In this document: in pieces, positions 54,691 to 64,000 of the stretch | Numbering within the stretch: position 1 is the stretch's first letter | Layout of the letters: the number at the start of each line of letters is the position of its first letter | Assembly: GCA_947179485.1 (NCBI GenBank) | Contig: OX359246.1 | Span: forward strand, 34,699,632 to 34,763,631 | Source of the DNA: Allacma fusca | Taxonomy: Eukaryota; Arthropoda; Collembola; Symphypleona; Sminthuridae | DNA length: 64,000 bases | Direction of reading: 5' to 3' | Program-made: the position numbers and the translations under genes | Notes under the pieces: generated by a model | What the model saw: only the letters and a program-made list of their open reading frames with translations | Databases searched by the model: none | Told to the model about the DNA's origin: nothing

Positions 54691-55288
54691 CATGCATGCA
54701 ACTTTGGGGGAAAGTTCAATTATTCAAGTTCAGTTCGTTTTATTTTCTTCCGTGCAGCGTTCACTCATACGCAGTTCATTGTTATTGGTTCTACCATTCA
54801 CACTCAGTTCAATTCATACGTATGTAGGTATTCTTGTGTTCAGTCAAGTTCACTCAAATTGAACGTTAAAAAAAAGTTCAATTCACTTTCAGATTTTTCG
54901 TCTCGTCAATTCATTCAGTTCAAACATGAATAACCAATTTAAAGTTCCTATTTTGATTTTAAATGTCATTTTGAGTTAAAAATTAGGATTTTTCAGTGAT
55001 ATCTGCCGAAAATATTCAGTTCTTTGCTGGTTTGAATCAGTTTAAGCAGTAGGAACATATACGTTAAACCAGAGTTCCGTAATACGTATTCTCATATTCA
55101 GCTCAATTTAGATCTCTTAATTATACCTAGACATTCACGTTCGTTACATTTGCCAAACAGTTCAATTCAAACTCATTCGTTACATAAATTGATAAGTTTT
55201 GAGTTCACTCAAGTTCACTCAAATCTTGGAATATTTCGGAAACGTTCAATTAACTAACTAGTTCATTGAATGAATTGTTGCATGCATG
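54691..55288. mobile_element. hAT-like element, TTCAGTTCA-word body
   Basis: Perfect 12-bp inverted ends CATGCATGCAAC and imperfect 8-bp flanks ATTTCAAC/ATTTGGAC (54,683-54,690 and 55,289-55,296; 6 of 8). Nearly all of the 598 bp consists of degenerate TTCAGTTCA/TTCACTCAA words. No coding capacity. Confidence 0.7.
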
Positions 55289-55296
55289 ATTTGGAC

Positions 55297-56438
55297 AGTG
55301 AGTCTCGATGCGGTCCAGGCAAGAATTAATTTTTAATAACAATTAGTGTATGCAATTAGAAGCAAAATATTTCTTATCAAAGCGTAATCTATATACTGTA
55401 AATATCAACGGCTTATTTTGCGTAATGCATTAAGATACGTATCATATTTGCAAGATGGATCCTACAAAGAGCCCGGAATTATGACCATTTCACCCAACTC
55501 TCCACAATCTTACGACGAGAAAACTTTTCAGGTCAGAGCAAACTGTGCTGTCTCGTGAGACACGGTAAACTTTGTAGGCTGCGCGCTACCCTGAACTAAC
55601 ATAAGGTCACTTATATTTGAGGCATCAAGCCCTTTCGGATTATTGCCCCGATGTGAATGTAGTTTTATAACGACCTCACCTCCACTTTTATCACTGGTTT
55701 GTTCGCAGTCGTATCGTCCTTAAAATAACTTTCATATTTGTAGGACAAATATTAGTGAGGCCCCATTTATACATCCTATTCTAACTGCTAGCTTAGGATG
55801 TGCAAGGATTTATCGTACATATACTTATGAATCTTATCTTGAGCTTGTAGTACAACTATTTCTGCTTGTTTCATATTCTTTCTGAATCTATAGATCACAA
55901 TTATTCATGGATGTTAATAAAGCACATACTTACATACATATTGTTTCCAATTTATACTACTCACTCAAACTCAAGATTGACTTTGGACAGAGTAATTATG
56001 GAGCATGATTACGCATATTTATTTCAATCCTATTGTTCCAAATATATTTCCAAATAACTGATTGTAAGCTGAAGCCGCAGTCTCTTTGGTGAACTTGGTA
56101 AACTAAAGTATTTTATCGTGTCAAATTATTAGCTGAGAAGCATTTATAGTAATATATGGACTGTTGTAACATATATGTTTCACAGATATAATTAAATCGT
56201 CTGCTATTCATGCGAATAGTATGTAAATAGCAGATGATTGTAAATAGTTCCTAATCAATGACGGAAGAAGCTTGTAATACTATTTAGTTGTAAAATAATA
56301 ACATTCGTACGAAAATATTTTCATCTGTCATGTCGCAACAATTTCATTGCCGCAGTACACTATAATTTTCTCTTTTTATTATCGGTAACGGCAATTAAAA
56401 TTCCATACTTATTCAGTGTACAGCTCCGCCAGATGTTT
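55297..56438. other. Intergenic DNA, nothing recognised
   Basis: No gene, repeat family or RNA could be supported downstream of UGT-E. Confidence 0.4.
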
Positions 56439-58312
56439 CTATTGACGTTTCTTACCACTTGGAACGCTCGGTTTTGCAACCAAGCGATAAATCTTTCTAA
56501 GAATTAACACCAGCGCCAGCACTAACACAAGCACAATGGAGCTCAGTAAAGCAATCACATCCAGCAAATAGTACTCAACGAAATTCAACTGGCGTGCAGA
56601 CGACTGAAGATGTTTTGTGCCCTTGTGCCGTATCACATACTCGGCCCAGTACACTGCTTTTTCCAGAGGCGTGATGGGCTGGTCCCGGAAGTAAACGGAT
56701 ATCTCCTTTGCTTTTTGAGCATAGCTGTGAAAGATACATAAACCATTAAAGAACCACATTTTGCAAACAAAATTAACGTAACTAGTTATCACATTCATGG
56801 AATCTAATTGTCTCACCTCGGATCTGCTAGGATCTTATTAATGGCTCCCTCTAGCATCGGGCCATCTAGATCCAGTAACTCTAGGACAACGGCATAACCC
56901 TTCATTGAAGCGAGTAGAGCATTGGCGTTCTGGTCAGCAAAAACAGGTATTGTCACCAGTGGCACTCCATGGTAAATAGACTCTTGGGTACTCAAGGCTC
57001 CGCCATGTGTTATAAACATCTTTATGTTCGGGTGACCTTAAAATATGAGGACAGATTTTTTAAACATGACATCACTTGGAATTGCATATGTGCCCACAAT
57101 AAATTAGCTATTACATTTATTTACTCTGTTACCTAAAATATCCTGCTGTGGCAGCCATTTTGATACTTTGACATTTGGTGGTAAATCATCGAATTGAGCC
57201 TCAAATTTCCACAAAACTCTTTGTTTCAGTTTGGAAAATACTTCTAAAAATTGCTTCCTTAAATGTTCTGGGAAGCTTTTTGACTGCACAATGGACCCCA
57301 TACTGAAGTAAATGAAGCCGTCCTTAGCCCCGGATAAAAATTCGTCCAAATCCTACACATCGTACATGAATAATTAAATGAACTTCTTCAAACTAAATGC
57401 TTACAGTCAATACATATTTAATTTTCAGAATTTTAAAAAGTTGTATTAAATATTGCTATTTGATATCGGTGTTACTACCTTGGGCAAGGGTTTTGCAGGT
57501 TGACAATGCATGCCAGCTACCTCAATCACATCCGGCAGGATTGGTGCGGGTGCATTAAGGGCGAAATGAGAATTTGAATAAATCAAACTCACGTTCTTCT
57601 GTATCTCATGGGCGGACGGTAAGTCCTGTCCGAGGTACTTCTTGTAAACTTTTTCCAAGGCTGGAACGTAATCGTACATAGCGAAATGTGTGTAGTGAAT
57701 ATCTAAAATAGCATTCTCCATTCTCTCGTAAAAAGTCATTTTGCCAACCGTCCGGGCGGGTCCCATGGGAAAAGGAACGAAACTTGCCGGGAGTCTAGCT
57801 CCCGTTAGCTCGTAAGCGTACGGAAAAGGTATCATTGTATTTAAGTAAATGTAAGGAGCCCCAATCTTGTACAAAACCCCGTCGAAACAATGACCGAAGA
57901 AAAAGTTGCTGATTATCAAATCAAATTTCTCGTTTATTACTTTCGTGAAGTCTGGATTTTGAAATACTTTCTCGCAGGCGTCCACATTGAAACCATAATC
58001 CATAACAGCTAGGGTCGAATATTTTCCAATGTTCTTACGTTCTTCAATTGGGTCAGAGTAGCCATCTCCCAAAAATTCATCGTAGCTCAAGGGTACGAAT
58101 TCACGAACGGTTTTCGACTCATACTTGGATTTTATAACCGAAGCCACAACCACTTCATGCCCTTTTTTCGACAGAGCGTCTATAAATGGAATATAAGTTT
58201 GCTTCTCACTTTTGCTCGTGAGGGGAATCAGGAAGAATATTCTTGACCCTTCAATTTCAATGAGACTTCCCAAAAGGACCAGGAGAAGAGTACAGCAAAT
58301 TTTAAAGTTCAT
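56439..58312 (-). CDS. UDP-glycosyltransferase E (ER membrane type)
   Basis: The protein has 519 residues in four exons (58312-57479, 57352-57133, 57036-56817, 56724-56439). The signature is FITHGGALSTQESIY with VFADQNANA, the C-terminal helix is present and the tail is KKRQ. Glu36 replaces the catalytic His and Asn the Asp partner, as in the other copies. Exon 1 groups with UGT-D (shared GDGYSDP and IEERKNIG-type residues). The upstream region lacks the TATA box of UGT-A to C. Confidence 0.93.
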
Positions 58313-59029
58313 TTTAAAGAAAATCCAATTTAGTTCAAATTAATTTTGAAATTTCATTTGAGGCTTTAAGCTGTACTGGCTAACAGGAGTGTCCAGGGGT
58401 AATGATGGTAAGTGTTTCTAGATTTAACCCTAATAAAAATATAACAATAATAATTATTATTGTAATGCTATCTGCCGAGTGCAGCGATGATAAATATTGA
58501 GATAAATGCTAAATTAATTATAATCGCGTGGTCAGCGGTGTCTCTCATGTTATGTCACATATATGCACTAAGTAGTTCATGTGAAGGGTTTGCCATTAAT
58601 CCATTACATAAACTATTCTCTAGTAATTATTTGAGCTATCTTGTATAAAATCATCATTCAGAGTTATTTGACTCTATCATTAAAATTCATGCATATTTCT
58701 CACTATTCAATGGCATGCTTGCACTTCTACTTCTTGAGAGTTATTTATACGTTTGGTATTGGAAAAATATGAATATTTAATACACAATGCATTACAACAT
58801 TGGATAATTGAGTACATAACACACAGATTAAGTACAACAATTTTCATCTTCATGAATGCTTTAAAGAAGCTAGAGTGGGAATCTGCGTTTACAGTGTCCT
58901 ATTATTTGGAACTTACTTCTTACGCATATGTAATGTATGCAAAGTGTAAGAGCATGTTCTCTATAATGTCAAAAATATTCCTCTTGACCCGTTTACCGTA
59001 GTATTGTATCTCCGTGAAAGAACATGCCA
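58313..59029. other. Intergenic DNA upstream of UGT-E
   Basis: The first 100 bp keep the TTAAAGCCTCAAA block of the UGT promoters. No gene was found in the remainder. Confidence 0.5.
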
Positions 59030-59448
59030 TGTTATGAGCCTTTGATGATGGATACTGTAATCTTGTAATACTGTAATATGTAAAAATTAAATGTAATACG
59101 TAGCGCGCGTAGTCGGTTCGAACCTGCGTTAGGAAATACGTTTAACAATCGATATAAGGTAATAATAATAAAAGTGCGTATTTTTTTGTAAGGTCTAAGT
59201 ACGGAGATGAGTCTTAATGAGTCAGTCGGTGTTGAGTATTTGGAACAAGTAGACATCTTGGTCACTAAAAGCCTTGTAATAAAAATGGTCCTGATAAGTT
59301 GTTGAGATCATTGTGACAAGTGAAATTAAAATAAACTAGTGTTCTATGTTTGAAAGCATTGGTAAAATCTATTTGATAAATATTATAACTGAATTCGTTT
59401 ATTCATTCTCGAAGCCCTATGTCCAGGTCGGAATAGTGGGCTGAGACA
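59030..59448 (+). repeat. Candidate 5' LTR of the BEL/Pao element
   Basis: Begins TGTTATGAGCC and ends GAGACA, so TG...CA, 419 bp, directly before the primer site. AATAAA lies near 59,330. The left edge is inferred from the TG start alone because the partner LTR is not visible. Confidence 0.55.
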
Positions 59449-59451
59449 TTG

Positions 59452-59468
59452 TGGCGATCCTGCCAGGA
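59452..59468 (+). promoter_or_regulatory. Primer-binding site of the BEL/Pao element
   Basis: TGGCGATCCTGCCAGGA lies three bases after the LTR end. TGGCGA... primer sites are usual in BEL/Pao elements. The matching tRNA was not determined. Confidence 0.65.
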
Positions 59469-59544
59469 TCCATTCCTGCAAACTATAAATACTTTCCAGT
59501 GCTATTAAAAGGATCAAATTTGTAGTGTCTGTGACGCCAAAGTT

Positions 59545-60168
59545 TTGGTGAAGATGGAAGCCATCCCAAAAAGACTCAGAGCTTTGCAGAGACGCCAGGT
59601 CCAGGCTATGGAAAGGGAAATTTATGAAGCGTCAGAAACGGAAGAATACGACGCAGATGCAGTACGTGCCAAACTTGAAAGGCTTAATCGTGCTGCTAAA
59701 AAAATAGAAGAGCTGGACGACCAGATTATCAATGGAATGATCGAGAGGGACGAACCAATCGAAGAGGTTGATCAAGAGCAAAATATAATCGGCGAATACC
59801 AAGAATTGGTGTATAAGGTCAACACATTTACAAAACGATGGTTGGATGGGTCGTCTCTCAGCAACGAGGAAATTGGAACAGATAGTGGGTCGACTCGCGG
59901 GGAGAAACGAGTGTCAATAAAGCTTCCTAAGCTTGAGATGAAGAAATTCTGCGGGAAGCTGGAAGATTGGCTTCCGTGGTGGGCACACTTTCGAAGTATA
60001 CATGAGTCGACCGAGCTTAGTAAAGTTGAGAAATTCCAGTACTTAGTACAGAGTCTGGTCGAAGGCACTCGGGCAGCTGAAGCAGTCAATGTTTACCACT
60101 GCACTGAAGAAAATTATGACAAGGCCATTAAAGCTTTAAGGATCGGTGCGGCAATGAAGAGGCAATAA
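59545..60168 (+). pseudogene. BEL/Pao gag region (fossil)
   Basis: A coiled-coil N-terminal part (KLERLNRAAKKIEELDDQII) is followed by the DUF1759-type gag core (KLPKLEMKKFCGKLEDW, FRSIHESTELSKVEKFQYL). It is the structural part of the element. Confidence 0.88.
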
Positions 60169-60173
60169 CGGAT

Positions 60174-63100
60174 ATGTTAATGCGTGACCTAGTGAAACTG
60201 GTGACCTCAAAGCAAACTATATCATTGACGCAACTATATGATCAGCTTGAAGGAAAACTTCATTCCTTGGAATCTTTGGGGAGAAAAACAAAATCGGATT
60301 GCGATATTATATACCCCATGGTTGAATCGTCGCTCTCTGAGGAACTGCTGCGTACGTGGAAAAGAGTACAGGATCGTTATCGAACCGACTCAGATGATAA
60401 AAATGTGACCAAGCTAGAGCTACTAATGAAGTTTGTGAAAGAAGAAGCCCAAAGAGAAGACGAAATAACGGTGGCACTCTCCAATGCAAAACAAACTGTC
60501 CAAAGCCGGAAGAGAAAGGTGGAAGCAATTGAGAGTGAAGTTGTCCCAACTGCGGCAGGACTAAGTACAAACACTAGAGTGGTGACGAACAGTACAAAGA
60601 AAGCGACAAATAACATCTGTGTATTTTGTGATAAACCACATAACAGCAAAGAGTGCTACACAGCTCCCAGAATGAACTTTGAAGAGAAAAGAAAGAAACT
60701 GACTCAAACCAAATGCTGTTACTTGTGCTTTCGAAAAAATCACTTGTCGTTCCATTGCCGAGACAAAAGTCGATGTCAGTCGTGCCTAGGAAGGCACCAT
60801 GTACTTATGTGCCCAAAATCAAGTAGCAACGATGACAATAAAAAACGACGTGCACAAGGACATTCACCTGGCAAGGAATTGAATAACAAAAAGAATGAAT
60901 CAGGTTTCAAGGACGGGAAGATAACCAGAACAGTAACAAACTGTTTGAGTGGGTCAAAATCATCCGAATGCCTTGGTGAAATACCCCTGCAGACAGTTAA
61001 AGTGAAGCTTACAGGAAGTGATGGATCTTCAAAGATTGTAAGAGCAGTTCTAGACCCTGGTGCACAAAAGTCCGCCATTCGCAAAGCTACAGCAGTCGAA
61101 ATGAAGCTACCCGTATCTCATACGGTACTTTTGGGTCATTTTCTTTATTCTGGTCATCAGACAAAATTTAAGGAACATGGTGTGCATCGGGTTGAAGTTC
61201 GCAGTTTGGATGACAAATTTGCAATGGAGTTGAACCTTATTGACGAGAATATCATAGTTATCGGGGTACCAAGTGTAAAGAAAGATGATATTCCAATCGA
61301 ACTCCGCATGCAACATATAACCTTGACTGATTCGGATGCGTCCGATGAAATCGAACTCTTGCTTGGTAACGACGTATATGGAAAACTGCTCACGGGAAAT
61401 GTTCAAAATACAGATTTGGGGTACACGGCAATTGAAACGAAGTATGGCTGGGTATTGAGCGGAGAAAGAGATCCAGGTCCAAACAATCAGATGGTCGCAA
61501 CTTCTATGATTGGAAATCTTAGTATACAACAATTGTGGGATCTTGATGTCATAGGAATACAAGACCCAATAATAACCAAATCAAAGAAGGAAATAGATGA
61601 AGATATAAAATCTCATTTTATTCAAAGCGTCAAAATTAACGAAGAAGGGCGGTATGAAGTTGAACTACCATGGGTGATGCCGAGATCAAGCATAGCCAAC
61701 AATTGGGGACAAGCTGTCAAACGCCTTGTATCTACAACCAAACGGTTAAAGGAGAGTGGTCATTACGAAATATATGAAGAAGTATTTAAGGATTGGCTCA
61801 AGGAAGGTGTTATAGAGCAAGTACCTGACGAGGATTTAAACAAATCTGAAGCACACTACCTCCCACATCGAGCTGTTATCCGGGACGATTCCAGTACTAC
61901 AAAAGTACGACCAGTATTTGATGCTTCATGTAAGCTAGCAAAGAGCTTGAGTCTCAATGACTGCCTTGCTAAGGGACCAAACCAGTTAGAACTCATTCCG
62001 GATATTCTACTTCGATTTAGATGGAAACAAATAGGTGCAATCGCAGATATAAGGAAAGCTTTCCTTATGATATCTGTGAGTCAACTCGATAGAGACTATC
62101 TACGATTTTTATGGTGGGAGAACGACAAGGAGACTGTCAAAGTCATGCGTCATCGGAGAGTTGTCTTCGGGGTAAATAGCAGTCCATTTCAGTTAGCCGC
62201 CATTATTGAACATCACTTACTAAATAAGGGTACAGATACAGCCAACCTTCTCCTGAAGTCCTTTTATGTTGACAACTGTGTCATCTCCTTGGAAACTGCA
62301 GAGATTTATGAAAGTTTCAAGAGTAAAGCAATAGAACTCATGGCAGAAGCTAAGATGGATCTGCGGTTGTGGGAGTCTAACCTTGAGTTTCACGAATCGG
62401 GAAGCAAAACGAGTAAAGTATTAGGACTAAATTGGGATCGTGAAGAAGATACTTTGACTCCGAGTTTTAGCAAGATCAAGCCTCCTCAAGCTATCACGAA
62501 GAGAACCATGCTGGCTGTATCACATTCTCTGTTCGATCCACTTGGTATGTTTACACCTGTGTGCTTGGAGCCAAAGCTGTGTTTGAGGAAGGCTAGTGTT
62601 CAAAAGCTCGCTTGGGATGAAGAAGTCCCAACAGAGATTGCGAGAAAATTTCAGAAATGGTGCCAAGACATTGAACAACTTCAAGATATTAGAATACCCC
62701 GTCGCGTATCAGATGTTAATCCTGGGGTGGGAGAGTGGAAGCTACACATTTTTACTGACGCAAGTCAAGATGCCTATGCGGCTGTGGCTTTCCTGCGAGT
62801 TCAAGATGGGAAGGAAGTTACTGTGAGACTAGTCCAGGCGAAAGCTAGGTTGGCACCCGCAAAAGCGACAATTCCCAGGTTGGAACTATTAGGATGTCTT
62901 ATTGGAGCGAGGATGGCCAATGGCATCAAGAGTAGCGTGGATGAGAACTGGCGAACTACGTACTGGACCGACTCAATGACTGCGCTTACTTGGATAAGGA
63001 GAAATGATTCGTGGGGTATTTTTGTTAACAACCGAGTGACAGAAATACGTAAATTAACGAGTATTCAAGATTGGAAGCATGTGTCCGGTATAAATAATCC

Positions 63101-64000
63101 TGCTGATCTTCCTTCAAGAGGTTGTAATCCTCAGAAGTTTGCCACTTCAGAGTGGTGGATGGGTCCGACTTGGTTAATGAAACCAGAAAGAGAATGGCCT
63201 GGAGAAACTATTCTCCCCAACGAAAACGAAGTCTTAAGTGAAGTACGGAAGACAGTTGTTAGTGTGTCTTCAACGGTTACGAGGCCGTGGTATCTTCCTA
63301 CTAACAAATATCGTCGCAACGTCAGGATTCTAGCCTGGGTTCGACGGTGGAAGATGACACAATGTAGAGAACCTTCATTGGAACCTGAGGAGGTGGAAGC
63401 TGCTGAGAAGTTTATGTTGCGTTTGGTGCAACAAGAAGGTATTTCAAAACTCAAGAACACTGGAGTTGTGTTAGAAAAAAATGCAGACGGGCTACAGTGT
63501 GTTAAGCTTAGGATCACCCTTCGAAATGATGTGAGCACGTTTCTCATGCCTGTATTTTTACCCAAAGAACATGCAATTGTAGAACAAGTTATAATGGCAA
63601 CACATCTAGAGAATAGCCATGCAGGGCCGCAGACTGTTGCAATGAAGATCAGGGAGAGGTTCTGGATCCCGAACTCTAAGAAAGTCATATACAAAGCCCT
63701 TTCACGATGTGTTATCTGTAAGAGATACGGCGGAAAATCCTTAACTTGTGAAGAACCACCATTGCCCAAGGAAAGAGTTCAGGCAAATAAAGTTTTCGAA
63801 ACCACGGGGATAGATCTAGGAGGACCACTGTTTCTCAATGATGGATCAATGGCCTATTTTGCCCTATTCACTTGCGCAGTGTACCGTGCGATCCACTTGG
63901 AGATGTTGATTTCTCTTTCAACGGTAGCTTTTATTCAAGCAATGCGACGGTTCATTGCAAGGAGGGGATGACCAACAATCGTGTATAGTGACCAAGGAAC
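60174..64000 (+). pseudogene. BEL/Pao pol region with zinc knuckles (fossil)
   Basis: In order are seen: the end of gag with three Cys/His knuckles (CVFCDKPHNSKEC, CYLCFRKNHLSFHC, CQSCLGRHHVLMC), an aspartic protease (VRAVLDPGAQ), reverse transcriptase (AIADIRKAFLMI, FGVNSSPFQLA, FYVDNCV), RNase H (IFTDASQDAYAAVAF, WTDSMTALTWI), and integrase with an HHCC region (HLENSHAG, CVICKRYGG) and the start of the catalytic core. The YVDN form is, as I recall, found in some BEL/Pao lineages. The integrase continues beyond the window. Confidence 0.92.

Larger units (their letters stand above)
59030..64000 (+). mobile_element. BEL/Pao LTR retroelement (fossil), running off the window
   Basis: It has a candidate 5' LTR, a primer-binding site, gag with the DUF1759-like region and pol in the BEL/Pao order protease, reverse transcriptase, RNase H, integrase. 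The element looks nearly whole in this window with about two breaks. The 3' LTR and target duplication are outside. Long open frames suggest a relatively recent insertion. Confidence 0.92.

Noticed and set aside
59098-59140. tRNA-like GGTTCGAACC (B-box) stretch
   Set aside because: No acceptor stem, D arm or anticodon arm could be drawn around it, and it falls inside the candidate LTR.

Overview
The window is AT-rich arthropod-type nuclear DNA. It has short phase-conserved introns, a tandem array of UDP-glycosyltransferase (UGT) genes, one serine carboxypeptidase gene and many transposable elements. The species cannot be fixed from the sequence; a springtail or another early-branching hexapod or crustacean is only a guess from the style of the UGTs.

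Host genes. Five complete UGT genes lie on the minus strand (about 7.8-9.7, 16.3-18.2, 43.3-45.1, 48.4-50.8 and 56.4-58.3 kb). All have four exons of nearly identical length (834/220/220/286-289 nt) and encode 519-520 residues with a signal peptide, a full UGT donor-sugar signature, a C-terminal membrane helix and a KKxx ER-retrieval tail. In all five, the catalytic His position of the acceptor domain reads Glu and the usual partner Asp position reads Asn. A five-exon serine carboxypeptidase (S10, CPVL-like) lies between the fourth and fifth UGT. A broken piece of its fourth exon lies at 38.43 kb, so the duplicated unit may once have contained both genes. Blocks of intergenic DNA, including a decayed LINE reverse-transcriptase piece, were copied along with the UGTs.

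Mobile DNA. From 19,732 to 38,389 there is a Polinton/Maverick fossil with matching inverted ends and a perfect 6-bp target duplication (TATATT). It carries protein-primed DNA polymerase B, packaging ATPase, integrase, adenain-like protease, double jelly-roll capsid, a penton-like protein, a pVI-like small protein and several unknown genes. From about 59.03 kb to the window end there is a BEL/Pao LTR retroelement fossil (5' LTR, primer site, gag, pol), and a small second BEL/Pao scrap lies at 48.0-48.3 kb.

The most unusual signal is a set of at least nine non-autonomous, hAT-like elements (0.18-1.7 kb) with short inverted ends and 8-bp target duplications. Several are proven by empty paralogous sites within this same window. 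The terminal zones of most are built from degenerate copies of a short word that differs from family to family (for example GAATTGGAAT, GGATCGGAT, CGGGTT, CGGGAC, CCTTCCTA, CTCTCCCTCG, AATGCCC, ACTTGA, TTCAGTTCA). One is nested in another and one sits inside the Polinton capsid gene. Further islands of the same style have only one recognisable end.
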